From contig JAJGBQ010000001.1 in the NCBI GenBank assembly GCA_022457065.1, forward strand, positions 372,001 through 436,000: DNA of 64,000 bases, in the 5' to 3' direction. A model generated the notes under the pieces. The model did not search any database. It was not told where the DNA came from and was given only the letters and a program-made list of their open reading frames with translations. A program made the position numbers and the translations under genes. This DNA comes from Curvularia sp. ZM96 (taxonomy: Eukaryota; Ascomycota; Dothideomycetes; Pleosporales; Pleosporaceae). Shown one piece after another: positions 45,012 to 57,750 of the stretch. Each line of letters begins with the position of its first letter. The stretch's first letter is position 1.

Positions 45012-45537
45012 TTCGCCATATAACGACATGATCTGAAAGCGAAAAAGTTACCCTCTGGACGGGGAGTCGGATCGTGGTCACTGTCTCAGCACTAAAGAGG
45101 CTTACAGAACGCACCTCATGAGTAGGATATCTCATGCCAATATCTAGTGTACGCCTTCGTGCATGAAATTCCAACACACACCTCTTTTAAAAAATCTTGG
45201 GCCAGCCTCTGTGTATTGAATGTCACTGTCACGGTGAATAAGAAATAAATTGATGATGGCTAAACCCTCCTTGAAAATTTAGATACATTCATTTCTTATC
45301 CTAGTTGCAGATACCTTACTCAAGGAATGAAGGTATGGTAGTAAGCCTGGGTCTCCACTCTGGTACGCCTGGTGAAAAGATAAGAAAACTAGTATCGTTG
45401 GACCATTGCTCGCGTGCATGACAGCTTAGCAAGACTCCATCCACCCCTTGCCTGCTCAAAACTCCCATGCTGATATACGCAAACCCACGTGTCTGAATGC
45501 CACCCTCATTGTCCCTTGCAAATTCGAGAAGTCCACC
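45012..45537. other. Convergent 3' regions
   Basis: UTR-like sequence between the permease and the zinc-motif protein. A minus-strand frame at 45456-45677 is a shadow of the next gene. Confidence 0.5.
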
Positions 45538-47012
45538 TCACCACTCTGGTCTATCTGTATAACGGACAAGCCACCCCTGCGAGTCATGCGGGAACTTGCA
45601 AGGAGAGAGCGGACAGTTGCCAAGTTTGTGCTTGAGCGAGCACCTCCAACGGGCACACGACTGGTTACGTTCGGCACAGTTGTGGCATGTCACCTTGTTA
45701 TCGCATACGAGGTTGTTGGAATAGCACTCGGAGCATGACATGACTGCCTTGGGGAGTTTGGCTTGAGCGCTCGGTTTGACAAGGTGCACGGCACCTTGCA
45801 GTGACATGCCGTTTTTTGTAATGTCTTGGAGGCGGTCGTGACAATGCTGAAGCTGAGCTTCGACAGTCTTGAGCTGGTTACGCTGACGATCGCATTCGGC
45901 CGTCTTCTGGCGAAGCTTGGCGTTGAGGTCTGCCAGTTCTGCCTCGTTGCTGAATCGCTTGAGGTCTTGGATGTCGTCTTCTAAATTGTTGTTCCTGAGA
46001 TTTGCTTCTACCAGTTTCTCGCGCAGATCGGCTATGATCCGGTTTTGCTTCGTGACGGTATCGGCAAGGGCTTTCGATTCAGTCTCATGATGTTGTACGT
46101 TGGCGCTGGCTTGTACGGCTTCGTCTAGCTCGCGGGTCAACTTCTCGATAGTGTCTTGAAGATAGTCACGCTCCACTGTTAATTATCAGCTTAACTAATC
46201 CATGTATCATGAGGCTGCTAAAGCTCACCTGCAACATTGCTGAGCTCTTTTAGTTCAGTTTCTGAGTCAGCTAGTTTTTGCTTCAACTCATCGATATCCA
46301 GCTGTTGATTCTTGATTGTCATCTCCTTTTCGGCCAAGGTTTGACACAATGCTGATATCTTATCTTTGTTGATCGTATTCTCATACTTGAGTTTATCCAA
46401 AGTCGACTCGGCATTTCCCTTGGCTTCTCTTAGTGCTTCTTTGCTCCTCTTGAGCGCCAAGACAGTGCGTTCCAGGATCATGATATTCTCCTTCAGGCTG
46501 CCAAACTGCTCTTCGTTATTCTCCGATGCTGGATTGTTCGATTGAGTTATAGACCCCTCGCTCTTGTGAATGACCGTTGCGTTGGGTATGTCCCAAGATG
46601 GCGTCTTCTTCTCGCAACAGAACTTTCGGGCGAGCTCTACTTGGGAAGTAGATGAAGCGGAAAGCTCTTGCCGTTGAAGAAATTCAGCGACAGTCTCTGG
46701 TGCACTGGCAGGCTTCGGCGGCGGGGAAAGAATGTTTTCTGAGGCGACTGTGCGATTTGAGCAAATGGAGTCTGGCCACAGTTAGTGCAGGTCGGCATAG
46801 CTGAATGATATGTATGAATTACCTTCGCGTGTAGGGGTCGGCGGTGGCAATCGAGTCGATTTTGAGCCTACTGCGTACGGCTTCTTCGCTTTCATCAAGA
46901 GGGTAAGTTCAGAGAAGCTGTCGCGACTGGGAGACTTGACAGAGTTTGGAGACGCCATCATATCTGATGAACCGTCAAAGCTGAAAAGAGAGGCGGCAGA
47001 GTCGTCGGCCAT
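45538..47012 (-). CDS. Coiled-coil protein with C-terminal Zn2Cys6-like and CCCH-like motifs
   Basis: Three exons: 47012-46823, 46771-46229 and 46175-45538, giving 456 aa. Introns are 51 nt (GTAATT, branch ACTAAC, GCCAG) and 53 nt (GTGAGC, branch near CTGATAATTAAC, ACAG). Residues 1-155 are Ser/Pro-rich. Residues ~165-380 are a long heptad-rich coiled coil (ENIMILERTVLALKRSK, EKLTRELDEAVQ). The last 65 residues hold a Cys pattern C-x2-C-x6-C-x5-C-x2-C-x6-C, exactly that of a Gal4-type binuclear zinc cluster, then C-x8-C-x4-C-x3-H like a CCCH finger (CSLKHKLGNC, CKFPH). No named family is recognised. A nuclear or RNA/DNA-binding scaffold is possible but unproven. Confidence 0.82.
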
Positions 47013-47543
47013 GATGGCGCTGAGATTGTTCAACTGCAACACGAAAGTGAGGGAAAGATAGATGGTGCATGGACTAATGTTTTTTGTTTGTTCGCGAAGA
47101 GGGGAAAGGGTGAGAGAAGCGAGGGAGGTGAAAGAGGGCAAGTCACTGACTTGCCAAGACCACCCTGCAGATGTGAAGGTAGGAGCGAAGTGCCAACCTA
47201 TAGTCACCCATTCATGTGGTGAAGATAACATGTGAAAAACGTATTCGTTGTTTCCGGCCTAGCTGAAAATATAACAAGCTGGTAAAAATGAGAGCAAAAC
47301 CTGCAGCCACGCAATGCTCAATACAGAAACAAAATGCCGACAAAACCAACGCTCCAGTGCAACCAATATGATACAAAGGCCTCCTCGCTACCCTTTCCCT
47401 GACTATGCAATCACGTCTTCGCTGTACAGCTCCTATTACAAATAAAGTAGAAAAAAGCAAAACTTCTATACAAGCATCCAAATTTCATCCTCGCTTTCAT
47501 CCCTATCCTGCCTAACTTTTTCACTTCTAGCGACTAGCCGTAC
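47013..47543. other. Intergenic region
   Basis: Promoter of the coiled-coil gene and 3' UTR of the RGG/AT-hook gene, both on the minus strand. Nothing else is seen. Confidence 0.5.
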
Positions 47544-50500
47544 CTAACGACTTTCTCTTCTCTCTGGCGTTGGCCCAGGGACCATGACCTTAAACGGCAT
47601 CTCACGTCCTACACTGCCTGCAGGCACATATGGGCTAAAGACTGGTTGGGTTGACTGTGGTTGTTGTTGTTGATGCTGACCCTGTTGCTGATGAGGGGGT
47701 GCTGGTGCTAGGGCCTGCTGCCCATTTGAAGTTGTCTTTGGTATCGACTGTCCACGGCTCTTTGGTCTTCCCCCAGCTGGACTCTGTGGGCCGTATGGAC
47801 TGGGATAAGTGGGCATATTTGAGGGTGCTGGGGCAATTTGACGTGGTCCACCTCCGAAGGGTCCTCCTGTAGAGCTGGGTTGAGCAAGAGGGATGCCCTG
47901 TTGATGATGGGGTGGGTAATGAGAAAATGGGCCCGGGAAAGAACTAGTCGGGAGCGCAGCAAGCGGCGAGTAGGACATCATCATGTGAGGTGGCGGGCCG
48001 GGAGCCGAAACATACATGTAATGCTGTGGGGGTGGTGCAGGAGGACCTTGTGTATAATGGAGGTAGGCTTCAGGAGGAGCATGGTGGGGACTGTGCTGTG
48101 GGGTAGCGTGCTGTGCATGGTGGACTGGAGATGCTTGCTGCGACTCTGACTGTTGTGATTGGGGTGTCGCAACAGCCGACGGCCCCCCGGATTGCCTGGC
48201 GCCCTTTCGACCTGTGGAATTCGACCTTGATGGTGTAGGTTTCACTGGCTTTCCCTCCTTCTCATCTTGCTCCCGTTTCTTGGCTTTACGCTCGGCCCAC
48301 CACATAGTCATTGACTGGCTTCGCTTTTCGCTCTTAACCCGTGGTTTCCTTCTTGATCCCGAGGCGGGTGTCGACTCGTCGACATAGTTGTTGGTGTATT
48401 GGCTCAGCGGTGCCGTGAGCATGTACGCATCTGGCGTACTGGACTCACTCGGATGCACGAGTGGCACCTCTTGAGGTGCTGCGGCATTTTGCGGTGTGCC
48501 TTGGAAAACCGTCTCAGCAGAGTTCGGTGCCTTCAAGGGTGTACTTTCTGCAAAAGGCTGGGTATCAATGGTAAACTGACCTTGACCTTCACTCATCGAG
48601 TTCAGTGCAGGTGGCGGCGGGTTAGTGCCATTCGCCGGTGTCACAGGCGCGGTCGCATCAGCTGGTTTCTTGCGTGGGCCCTTCTTCACTCCATAGTCAC
48701 TGCGACGAGCAGAGTTCTTGCTGCCCGCAGGACGACCGCGCTTGGGATTTACCTCGGTATATTCATCAACATCCATGGTTGAGGATTCCTCGTCTCCAGA
48801 GCTCCCAATGATTGATTCTTCTCGCATTTCTTGTATGCGTTGGTGGAGTAGATTGCTTGCCGTGACCCTTGCACGTTTCACTGGCCTTGATTCTGGCTCT
48901 GGTGTCTCTGAGGCAGGCTTAGCAAATCTGCTGACGCCCTTTTTGCGTGCACCACCCCATCCGTTGTGCTTCTTCGGAGTGGTAGCACCACCTGTGCCAG
49001 TATCAGTGCCATCGAATTTGCGAGGAGCCTTTCGTTGCCGCTTAGAGGGGCGGCCTTCGTTGTCATCCTCGTATTCTTCTTCACTCGGCGCTGCCGACTC
49101 CAGCATATCGCGTGTTCGACGCGTTCGGAGCTCTCTACGACCACCCTTTTCTGCGCCCGGTCGCTGTGCCCAGGGGTCTTGACATCCGGATGGCTTTTTG
49201 GGGTCGTATGTGTAGCCATAGAGATCAGCTTCTTTCATGTCTTCAAAGATCTCAGGTGCCAAAGGAATTCGCCCGCCATTGCAGGCCTTCTTAGCCGGGT
49301 GCATATGGGGTGCGGTCTGGGGTTGTCAGTCAGGAACGGCCCTGAAGTTTGCATATAACTCACCCTTGCATCCAACATGAGATACTCATCTTGCCAGGCT
49401 TTGAGGATGTGTTGTGCATTCTCAGTCAAAGCATAAAGATTTTCCGTACTTCTTTGAGATGCCGGGAACTTGGTCAGAGCAGCAATGGCAGCCTGTACAT
49501 CAATCATTGGCTTAAAACGTTTCTGCAAAAGATAATCTGCCCTGTCCTCGCATTCGGCCTCAATTGGGGAAGGCGCATCGTAGATGAATGGATCGGGAAG
49601 ATCAGAATCAGAGAGGACGTCTTCTTCAGGATCTAACAATTTTGGCACAGCAGACTCTGCCGGTGTTGACACCGATTCTCTAGGTGTCTGCGATGCTGAT
49701 TGGGGCAATAAGGAAATCTTGGGAACACCGAGTCTGTTGGACGTCTTTGACGATGATTCGGTTTTGGGATCGCCCGCCTGTGCTGGTGTGTGGGAAGCTG
49801 CTTGGATGGAATCGTCCATATCGGGTGGTTGGGAGCCTTGAGGGGTGTCTTGAGATTTTTCTGCGACGTCCATGGCATCGTAGTCAGGCTCGCTTTCGTC
49901 ATCTTCAATTGCTTCTTCATTGTCATCGTCTGAGCCGTACTCTGACGCGCTACCAACCAAGCGTGTTCGCGTCTTGGCATTGCTGATCGGCGTGCTCTGG
50001 TTGGACAGAGTATCATCTCCTTCTGTGAACGGGAAGATGGCAGAACCATTGCGAGCAGCTCTTGATGAACCAGATGAAGTGGCCTTTGCAAGGCCGCCTC
50101 TTCCGCGTCCGCCACGGCCTCTTCCACGGCCGCCGCGACCTCGCCCACCGCGTGAGCCTCGACCACCGCGACCGCGGCCTCTTGGCGTTGGCTGAGGCGC
50201 CACAGGCATGTCGTCTTCGCTTTCTGAAGCGGTCTCTTCTTCAGATTCAGTTGCATCTTCTTCTGGAGTAGGCGACCCTTCAGTAAAGGAGCCGACGATG
50301 ATTTTGCGCTCTTTTGGGAGCTTGCCGTGATGCTTCTTGAGGCCGTTGAAAAACTCAGGCGACAAGCCAAAGACCATAAACAGGGGATGTTCGTACGAGG
50401 CATAAATGTCAGATGCGGCCTCGACGGAATTACCTGAAATGTTGGAGGCAGAACGTGTCGTCTTCCTCGTCATCGTAGGACTGAGTTTAGTAGGACTGCT

Positions 50501-50641
50501 GTTTGGTGCGACAATGTCAGAAGCATCTGATTTTGATGGGGCTGGTTTTGCTCCTCGACCACGGGTCCGGGTAGGCGTGTCATCTTGCTGAGAATTCCTG
50601 CGCTGTGAGGAGCGCGCAGGCGCACTCTTGGGAAGAGGCAT
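47544..50641 (-). CDS. Large disordered nuclear-type protein with RGG repeats and AT-hook
   Basis: Exons 50641-49364 and 49316-47544 give 1016 aa. The 47-nt intron (GTGAGT, branch CTGAC, CCCAG) joins EYLMLDAR to TAPHMHPAKKACNGG. A short ordered piece near 75-110 (YEHPLFMVFGLSPEFFNGLKK) is followed by acidic stretches and a GRGRGG/RGG box of about 35 residues. The region around the intron (residues ~350-500) looks folded: LLQKRFKPMIDVQAAIAAL, TENAQHILKAWQDEYLML and IPLAPEIFEDMKEADLYGY. Downstream there are basic clusters, an AT-hook-like KRGRPAGSK and a Pro/Gln/His-rich tail. I do not recognise the family. Composition suggests a chromatin- or RNA-associated factor. Confidence 0.83.
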
Positions 50642-51162
50642 TGGAGAGAGCCAGCGACACAGGGGCAAGAATTTGTGTCGGGTAGAGATTGGGGCGCATG
50701 TGTCGACGCAATGCTTCCATGGACGACGGTCCCAGGGAGGCGTAGCGCGAATTGATCGTAAGCCTGCTAAGGAGACGCAAAACGTGCCGGCTGGCAAGAT
50801 GATCAAAACCTCCCGCCGCAGCAACCAGGTCGCGCAAACGAGCGCAAGCGGCAGACAGAGGGAATCAAGGAAAGAAAATGGCAAATGGAATAGTTCGCGA
50901 TACGACGTGTGATGATCTTTGTCTCGGGGTCGTGGCTGCTACAGCAAAAGCGAACCATGAGCGCTTGGCAGATGGTCGCGCAACCAATCACAGCTCGACG
51001 CTAAATTGACCAGCATTTACCTGTCAGATGGTCGCATCACCAAGCCCACGTCTCCACGGCCGCCGTGTACTTGCACTATCTCCGCCTTCACACCGGCCTG
51101 TATCCTGCCCCATTTGCTCGGGTTATTTGACTTTGAAGTGTTTGTTTTCTTCCATAGCTACC
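50642..51162. other. Divergent promoter region
   Basis: 521 bp between the RGG/AT-hook gene and the MTC1-like gene. Frames extend into it from both genes, but family alignment or initiator context favours the downstream ATGs. Confidence 0.5.
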
Positions 51163-52798
51163 ATGCCACCCAAAACTGCCGACGAGGAGCTGGCAGAACT
51201 AGAGGCGCTGGCCGAGACGCCTGCACCCCCGCCCAAGTCTACCAGGGGATCTCGTGCTCCACGTCAGAAGTTTGAAGTCGAGGACGATGCCCTCAAGGAT
51301 CTCGACGAACTTGAGCAATTGGGAAAGGCACCTCAGTCTGCAGTGCCCCGTCAAATCAGCCGCCCAAATACCCCCAAGGTAGCATCGTCATCCGCTTCCA
51401 GTAACCGGCGGGCACCGGGTGTCGCGACTCCCTCATCCACTGGCTCTGCACGCACAAGCGAGGATAACAGGCCGTCAGCATCGAGGAAGTCTGGCGAGAG
51501 CGCCCGTTCATACCACCAAAGCTTTGCGCCGACCAAAGAGGAGCCTGCCAAACCGAAAGCGCCAGAGCCAAAAGAGGAGCGGCAGTCTGGAGGATCGTGG
51601 TGGGGAGGTGGATGGGGAGGGCTGGTGTCAACGGCTACTGCAGCAGCGGAGACGGCGCGAAAGCAAGCCGAAGCAGCGTACCAAGAGATCCAGAAGAACC
51701 AAGAGGCTCAACGATGGGCGGAGCAAGTGCGCGGCAATGTTGGCGCTCTTCGTAGCATTGGTATGAATGCTGCCAACAAAGCCACATTGTCTCTCAGACT
51801 AACAACACACAGGAGGCGAACTCGGCAAGCGTGCTGTGCCTACCTTTACTAACATCTTGAACACACTCGCACCACCCATCTCTCAGCATGAACGACTGCA
51901 GATTCACATTACACACGACCTCATCGGCTACCCCTCGCTCGACCCCCTCATTTACCAAACGTTCGCTGGAGTCATGTCACAAGTAGAAGGCGGTGATCTT
52001 ATGGTTGTTCAGCGCGGCTCCGAGTCCACCCAGCGGGGTTCGTTAGATGGGTACCGCGGCGGTGGTGGAAGCTGGAACGACGGCCCATGGTGGCGCCACA
52101 CCGAGAAGCGTGACCTGAGCGTAGTCAAAGGACTTGTTGAGGGTACCAAGCTTGCTCGAGTGAGTGCTGAATCATATGCCAACGAGTTCTTCAGCGCAAG
52201 AGGGGGTGTAGAAGCGGCTGCAAAGCAAGCGACCGAAGTCTTGAGCGAGACAAATCCCGTGAGAAGCAGCGACATATTCATTGCCATCCAGGCCATCAGT
52301 TACCCACAACAAGACGGACTGTTCGCAACATCATCTTCGGCGCAAAAAGGAAAAGCAGAAGAGGACGATGACGATGACGAGGACGATGACGATGACGAAA
52401 GTGAAGACGACAGTGACGACGACGAAGACGAAGAGCAGGTAGCCTTTGCTATTTACCTCTATGACCCGATACACAGTATTAGCTTTAAGAGCATATCACA
52501 ATCCTTCCCCTCTAAATGGGTAGAGTGGCTGGATGCCCCTGCCAACACCGAGGTTGAGGGAGAGGAGCACAAGCTGCCACAAGAAATTCGAGAAATCATT
52601 GAAAGTGGTGGAGTTGACCCGCGAGAGTGGGTCAGTGAGTGGATGGAGGAAACCATCAACCTTAGTGTGGGTATTGTAGCACAGCGTTATGTCGCACGCC
52701 GGATGGGAGTAGGCGAAGGTGGTCTGGGTAGAGGCATGAAGAGAGAGGCGATTGTGGACGCTGGCGGTGGTGAAGCTGCACGAGCTGGCATCATTTGA
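51163..52798 (+). CDS. MTC1: Mtc1-like protein (maintenance of telomere capping 1 family)
   Basis: Exons 51163-51760 and 51813-52798 give 527 aa. The 52-nt intron (GTATGA, branch ACTAAC, CACAG) joins VGALRSIG to GELGKRAVPTFTNILNTLAPP. The N-terminal 130 residues are polar and disordered beginning MPPKTADEELAELEAL; then comes SGGSWWGGGWGGLVSTATAAAE. The C-terminal domain carries HERLQIHITHDLIGYPSLDPLIYQ, an acidic Asp/Glu run near 375-400 and VGIVAQRYVARRMGV near the end. These features fit Mtc1, a cytoplasmic, COPI- and vesicle-associated protein named from a telomere-capping screen; its molecular role is unclear. Confidence 0.88.
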
Positions 52799-53169
52799 GT
52801 GTTCTAGTCGGGAAAGTTCTTTCCATTTGTTCGGTCAATGGCACGGCACAGGACTTGAACTACATACGTTACAACTCAGAACGGATGAGCAAAGTAACGT
52901 CACATGCCAACAAGATGCCCCCCTGACCCATCCTTCACCCTGATTCAATCCGCTCCTGTGTGGTGAGGATAGGCCAAAGTCAAGGGACTCCCACCATGGT
53001 CATGCGCTGTTGAGTCCTCCCTCCTCTGCCTGCCCATGTTCGGTTTCGTGCTTTGCAACATGCTTGAAGCAACCCAGTCAGCAATGCTCATAGCATGCTA
53101 GGCCGGCGAATCCAATGTAACCCTTTCGTGCCGTACCCTAGAAATATATTCGACACATCCGACGAGTTT
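52799..53169. other. Convergent 3' regions
   Basis: No feature seen beyond flanking UTRs. Confidence 0.45.
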
Positions 53170-53557
53170 TCAACCAGACTTCTTCTTATCTCCACCTTCC
53201 TTCTTGTCCTTCTTGCCTCCTTTGAGTATCTCCAAGTGTCCAGCCTTTTGCGCCAGGAGTTTTTCGGTTTGCCCGACCAGACCCGCGCTGCTCTTGTGCT
53301 TGATCTTGTTCTGTGTTATGATGGAGGCTTTCTTGGGCTTGATGACGCGGGCGCCATGTTGAATGCGCTGGGAAGGCCTACAAGAAGAAAAGACATGGTC
53401 AGCATCATATCAGAAAGCGAGGAGATGTCAAAGTGTTGTCGGCGCGCCGCGCGCAAGGTTGAGCGCAGGATGCGGAAACGGAGGGACGTCTTCCGCAGGA
53501 TGAGGCTTACTTTTTCGGGGCCGCGGCCTTGGTCTTCTTAACTGCGCCTTGAGCCAT
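53170..53557 (-). CDS. Small basic DUF2462/L10K-like protein
   Basis: Exons 53557-53511 and 53377-53170 give 84 aa, too short for a normal ORF scan once split. Splicing joins MAQGAVKKTKAAAPKK to PSQRIQHGARVIKPKKASII. The remainder, NKIKHKSSAGLVGQTEKLLA followed by QKAGHLEILKGGKKDKKEG, is strongly basic and ends KKKSG. The start MAQG and the KLLAQKAGHLE motif match the small eukaryotic UPF0390/DUF2462 family (human C19orf53, Leydig cell tumour 10 kDa protein homologue), thought to be nucleolar. The 133-nt intron starts GTAAGC and ends TTGTAG. Confidence 0.88.
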
Positions 53558-54561
53558 TGCGGAGGTTTGTACCTGGGAAAGCGTGGGGCGAAAGATGCGA
53601 CGGCGGAGATTCGGAGGTGCAAGCAATGCTGCCGCGATTGAACTAACAGAAAATCTACTACTACTTCGGACAATCGTCCTCCGAGCCACGGTCACGGGAC
53701 ACACGATGGAGGCCCCTCCGGAATCTTACACTGTTGGAATTTCTGTGGGTACGGGCTACGCAAAGACGGCTACTCTGGCTAATTCTCGGCCTTGCGGCTT
53801 CTCCATAACGTATTTTTTCTTTTGAGCAAGGCTTGGCGTGGGTCTTGGCACTAGCCCGAGTCGGGCATGGCGCTTTGCGGGGGGGAAGAAGCATTCATTT
53901 TAGCCTTTTCACCCTCGACGCGGGGAGTGCCTCCATGGGACCGAGGGCCTGTATTCCAAGCCTCCCGCTCCTCTCCAACCCATAATTCCCCGTAGTGGAG
54001 CGGGGACACGCGCTGTTTGGCGTTTTGCATCGCGGAAACTGCATGAAATAACACCCGGAATAATTTCTTGGTTGCACACTCGTGGTACCGACAACGTCTA
54101 CAAGGTTGCGTTGGCCGAACATCGTCAATCTATCTTACATTCTCACCATGTCAAACTCCACATATTATTGTACATGGCCAAGCCTGCATCGACCGTTTTT
54201 CTGGAAGAAGCCGTCACTCAAAGAGGATGGGGCCCTGTACGTCACTTCAATTTAGCCTTCTACAACAACCGGTCCGGTTGGGAAGCCCACTAGCACCAAT
54301 CAAAACGGGCCGTGGACCAGCAGGGCAACTGTTCCTGGATCTACAGTGAGGCCCGAGGTTGTCGGTCTAGGTAAAGAGTCAAAGTGTAATTTGCCACATG
54401 CACTACGACTAGTTAGCAATGGGATAGTTGGTGGAGATTAGGGCAATGGGGTAGATGTGCATATCACGAGACTACGGTCTGGGGAAACCATTCAAAAGCA
54501 GGGTATCTCCACGTCTTTTATGGCTTTGTTCAGGACGTTGCTCGACTACTGACCAAGCACC
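53558..54561. other. Divergent promoter between DUF2462 gene and GH115
   Basis: About 1.0 kb. No gene is supported; the minus-strand frames 53661-54128 overlap one another without conserved features. Confidence 0.5.
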
Positions 54562-57500
54562 ATGGAGCTCCTCTCCCGCACGGTACTCGGCGCATTGTCG
54601 CTGTCAGTTGCTTTTGCTGGCTCTGCCTCTGCAGTAGAACCCTTCCGCAAGCCCACCGTCTCTACCTCCAACGGCAACGGAACGACTCTCCTTGCGTCTC
54701 GTGGCTCACCAGTGAGCATTCACGCAGATGCAGCAGACTGGCCCGGTGTTCTGCGTGCAGCACATGATCTCGCCATCGACTTTGGCCGTGTTACCGGCAC
54801 AAACGGTACACTGACCGCTTCTGGTACAGCAAAGGCAAATGCTTCCATGATCTTCAATGTCACGGGCGTCAATGATGACTGGAGTGTCGATGGCAGCAAG
54901 GCAGCAAACTCCTCTTCCAAGGGTACCATCATCGTGGGCACCATTGGCAACTCGAGTCTGATTGATGGCTTAATCGCAAGTGGTCAGCTCGATGTCAGCT
55001 CGATTGAAGGCCAATGGGAGGCGTATGTGAGCGCCGTTGTGCAGAATGCTGGTAACATGAGCGGCGAAGCGCTTGTCATTGCTGGTAAGTCTGCTGAAAC
55101 TGCTGATCGTTCCTAATGCTAATTTCCCCACAGGCAGCGATCGACGCGGTGCCATCTACGGAATCTACGATGTCTCTGAGCAAATTGGTGTCTCGCCATG
55201 GCACTGGTTCGCTGACGTGCCAGCCAAAAAGGCCGATTCTATTTACCTGCTCAAAACCACCAAGGTCCAGAAGAGCCCTTCTGTCAAGTACCGCGGTTTC
55301 TTCATCAACGACGAGGCTCCAGCTTTGACCGGTTGGGCCAACGACCGCTACCCCATTTCTCCGTATGGCGCACCTTTTGGAGCACAATTCTATTCCAAGG
55401 TCTTTGAGCTGCTGCTCAGGTCAAAGGCTAACTACCTATGGCCTGCCATGTGGAACGGCATGTTCAACGTGGACGACCCGCGCAATCAGCCTCTAGCTGA
55501 CGAATACGGCATTGTAATGGGAACATCGCACACTGAGCCCATGGTCCGCGCCACCCAGGAATGGAGCAAGGTAGCCAAGGGCTCTGAATCGGGCTGGTCA
55601 TGGGCGACCAACAACGCTACGCTCTACGACTATTTCATGGAAGGCGCCAAGCGTGCGGCCCCCTATGAGAACGTCGTTACAGTTGGTATGCGTGGATACC
55701 ACGACACAGCCATGTCTGCGGATGTACAAACCTCAGTGCTTGAGGCTGTTGTGGAAGCACAACAGGACATCCTCACCAAGGTTCACGGCAACGCATCAGA
55801 AGTCCCCCAGATGTGGTGCTTGTACAAAGAAGTCCAGGACTACTTTGAGGCTGGAATGAAGGTTCCTGACTGGGTCACTCTCCTCTGGACCGAAGACAAC
55901 TGGCAAAACATTCGCCGCCTCCCTGTTGGCGACGAGAAGAAGCGATCTGGTGGTGCCGGTGTTTACTACCACTTCGATTATGTCGGTGACTCACGAAACT
56001 ACAAATGGCAGGATACTATTCAGCTGCAAAAGACTTACGACCAGATGAGACTGGCCAAGGACCGCGACGCAGACCGCATCTGGATTGTCAACGTTGGAGA
56101 CATTAAGCCTGCTGAAATCGCCATTAGCCACTGGTTCGACATTGCCTACGATATCGACGCCTACGACGAGACCTCCGTTCCCGAGTGGCTCACCGGTTTT
56201 GCCACCCGCAACTTTGGCCCTGAGTACGCCCAAGAGATCTCAGACATCCTGGATGAATACGGCACTCTCTCCAACATGCGCAAGTTCGAATGGGTTGAGC
56301 CTTCGTCCTTCAGCGTCCTCAACTACGAGGAGGCTGACCAGATCATTGCTCGCTGGGAGGCTATTGCGGAGAAGGCAACTGCAATCAACAATGCTCTTCC
56401 CGCTGAGCAGCAGCCTGCTTTCTACCAGATTGTTCTCAACCGCGTGCTTTCTGGCGGCAACCATGTCGCGATTCAGGTCGCTGGAGCCAGGAACATCATC
56501 TACGCGCAACAAGGTCGCAACAGTGCCAATGTCTGGATGCAGCGGGTCATTGATGGCATGATGAAGGACCACAACCTCACCAAGCAATACCACACCATGC
56601 TGAACGGAAAGTGGGACCACATGATGGACCAGACCCATTTGGGATACCAGGGATACTGGTAAGATATCAATGCTTTCGTTAGAGGATTCGGGTTCAACAA
56701 TACTGACCGTTTTACAGGCAACAGCCAATGCGCCAATCCACACCTGACCTTCGCTGGGTGCAGGTATGGGAGCGCTCGCTCGCGGGCGATATGGCCATTC
56801 ACGTACAAGGCTCCAACGCTTCTATTCCCGGTGACGACATGTACCACAGCAACAGCGGCAATACTCTTACCCTACCAAACATGACTCCATTCACCCCTAA
56901 GCGCTGGATCGAAATCTCCCACCGCGGCATTGATGAGTACTCATGGAACATCAGCGCCGATCCCTTTGTCACACTCTCGCAATCCAAGGGAACCATGAAG
57001 CCCAACGACCCCGACGTCCGCGTCTACGTCGACGTTGACTGGTCCAAGGTCCCAGACGGCTTCGGCGCCCAGAGTGTCCTCAACTTCAGCTCCTCCACCA
57101 ACTCTGGCACAGCAGGCGGAAAACCAAAGGTTACCTTCATGGTCAACAAGACTTCTATCCCGTCCGACTTCACCTCCGGCTTCGTCGAGTCCGCGGGCCA
57201 ACTCGCCTTCGAAGCCGAACACTACACACGCTCAACCCCGGGCTCCGCCAACCTGTCCTACATGGTCCTCCCCAAATACGGCCGCACTCTCTCGGCCGTC
57301 AAGCTCGCCGACAACCTCGCCGAAGGCCTCGACGCCTCCAGCGCACCGAGCTTGGAATACGACTTCGTCACTTTCACTTCTCTGCCCAAGGAAAAGGGCC
57401 TTAATGTGACGCTCATCCTCACACCCACGCACAACATCAACCCCAAGAAGCCTCTCGCGTACATTGCGCAGATCGACGACAAACCCCAGATAAGACGCCA

Positions 57501-57750
57501 GTACGTCATCGACCAGCCGCAGCCGAATTTCCCTGTCAACTGGGGTACTGCTGTTGCGGATAGCGCGTGGTACAACACCACAAACCACGGGGCGCTGGCA
57601 CCGGGCAAGCACACGCTTAAGCTGTGGCTTGTTGAGGCAAACGTCGTGTTGCAGAAGGTAGTGCTGGATCTGGGCGGCGTTGTGAAGAGTCATAATGGGC
57701 CGCCGGAGAGCTATCGCGTTGGCGGTAGCAATGCCACGATGCACAAGTGA
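54562..57750 (+). CDS. Secreted GH115 glycosidase (xylan alpha-glucuronidase family)
   Basis: Three exons: 54562-55084, 55134-56658 and 56718-57750, giving 1026 aa. A signal peptide (LLSRTVLGALSLSVAFAGSASA) starts the protein. GH115 features include RGAIYGIYDVSEQIGVSPWH, KYRGFFINDEAPAL, LLRSKANYLWPAMWNGMF, GIVMGTSHTEPM, MRGYHDTAM, WTEDNWQNIRRLP, YYHFDYVGDSRNYKW and IWIVNVGDIKPAEI. GH115 enzymes remove (4-O-methyl)glucuronic acid from xylan, including internal side chains, and so help plant cell-wall breakdown. Introns are 49 nt (GTAAGT, branch GCTAAT, CACAG) and 59 nt (GTAAGA, branch ACTGAC, TACAG). The C-terminal third is the usual beta-rich region. The many NxS/T sites fit secretion. Confidence 0.95.
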
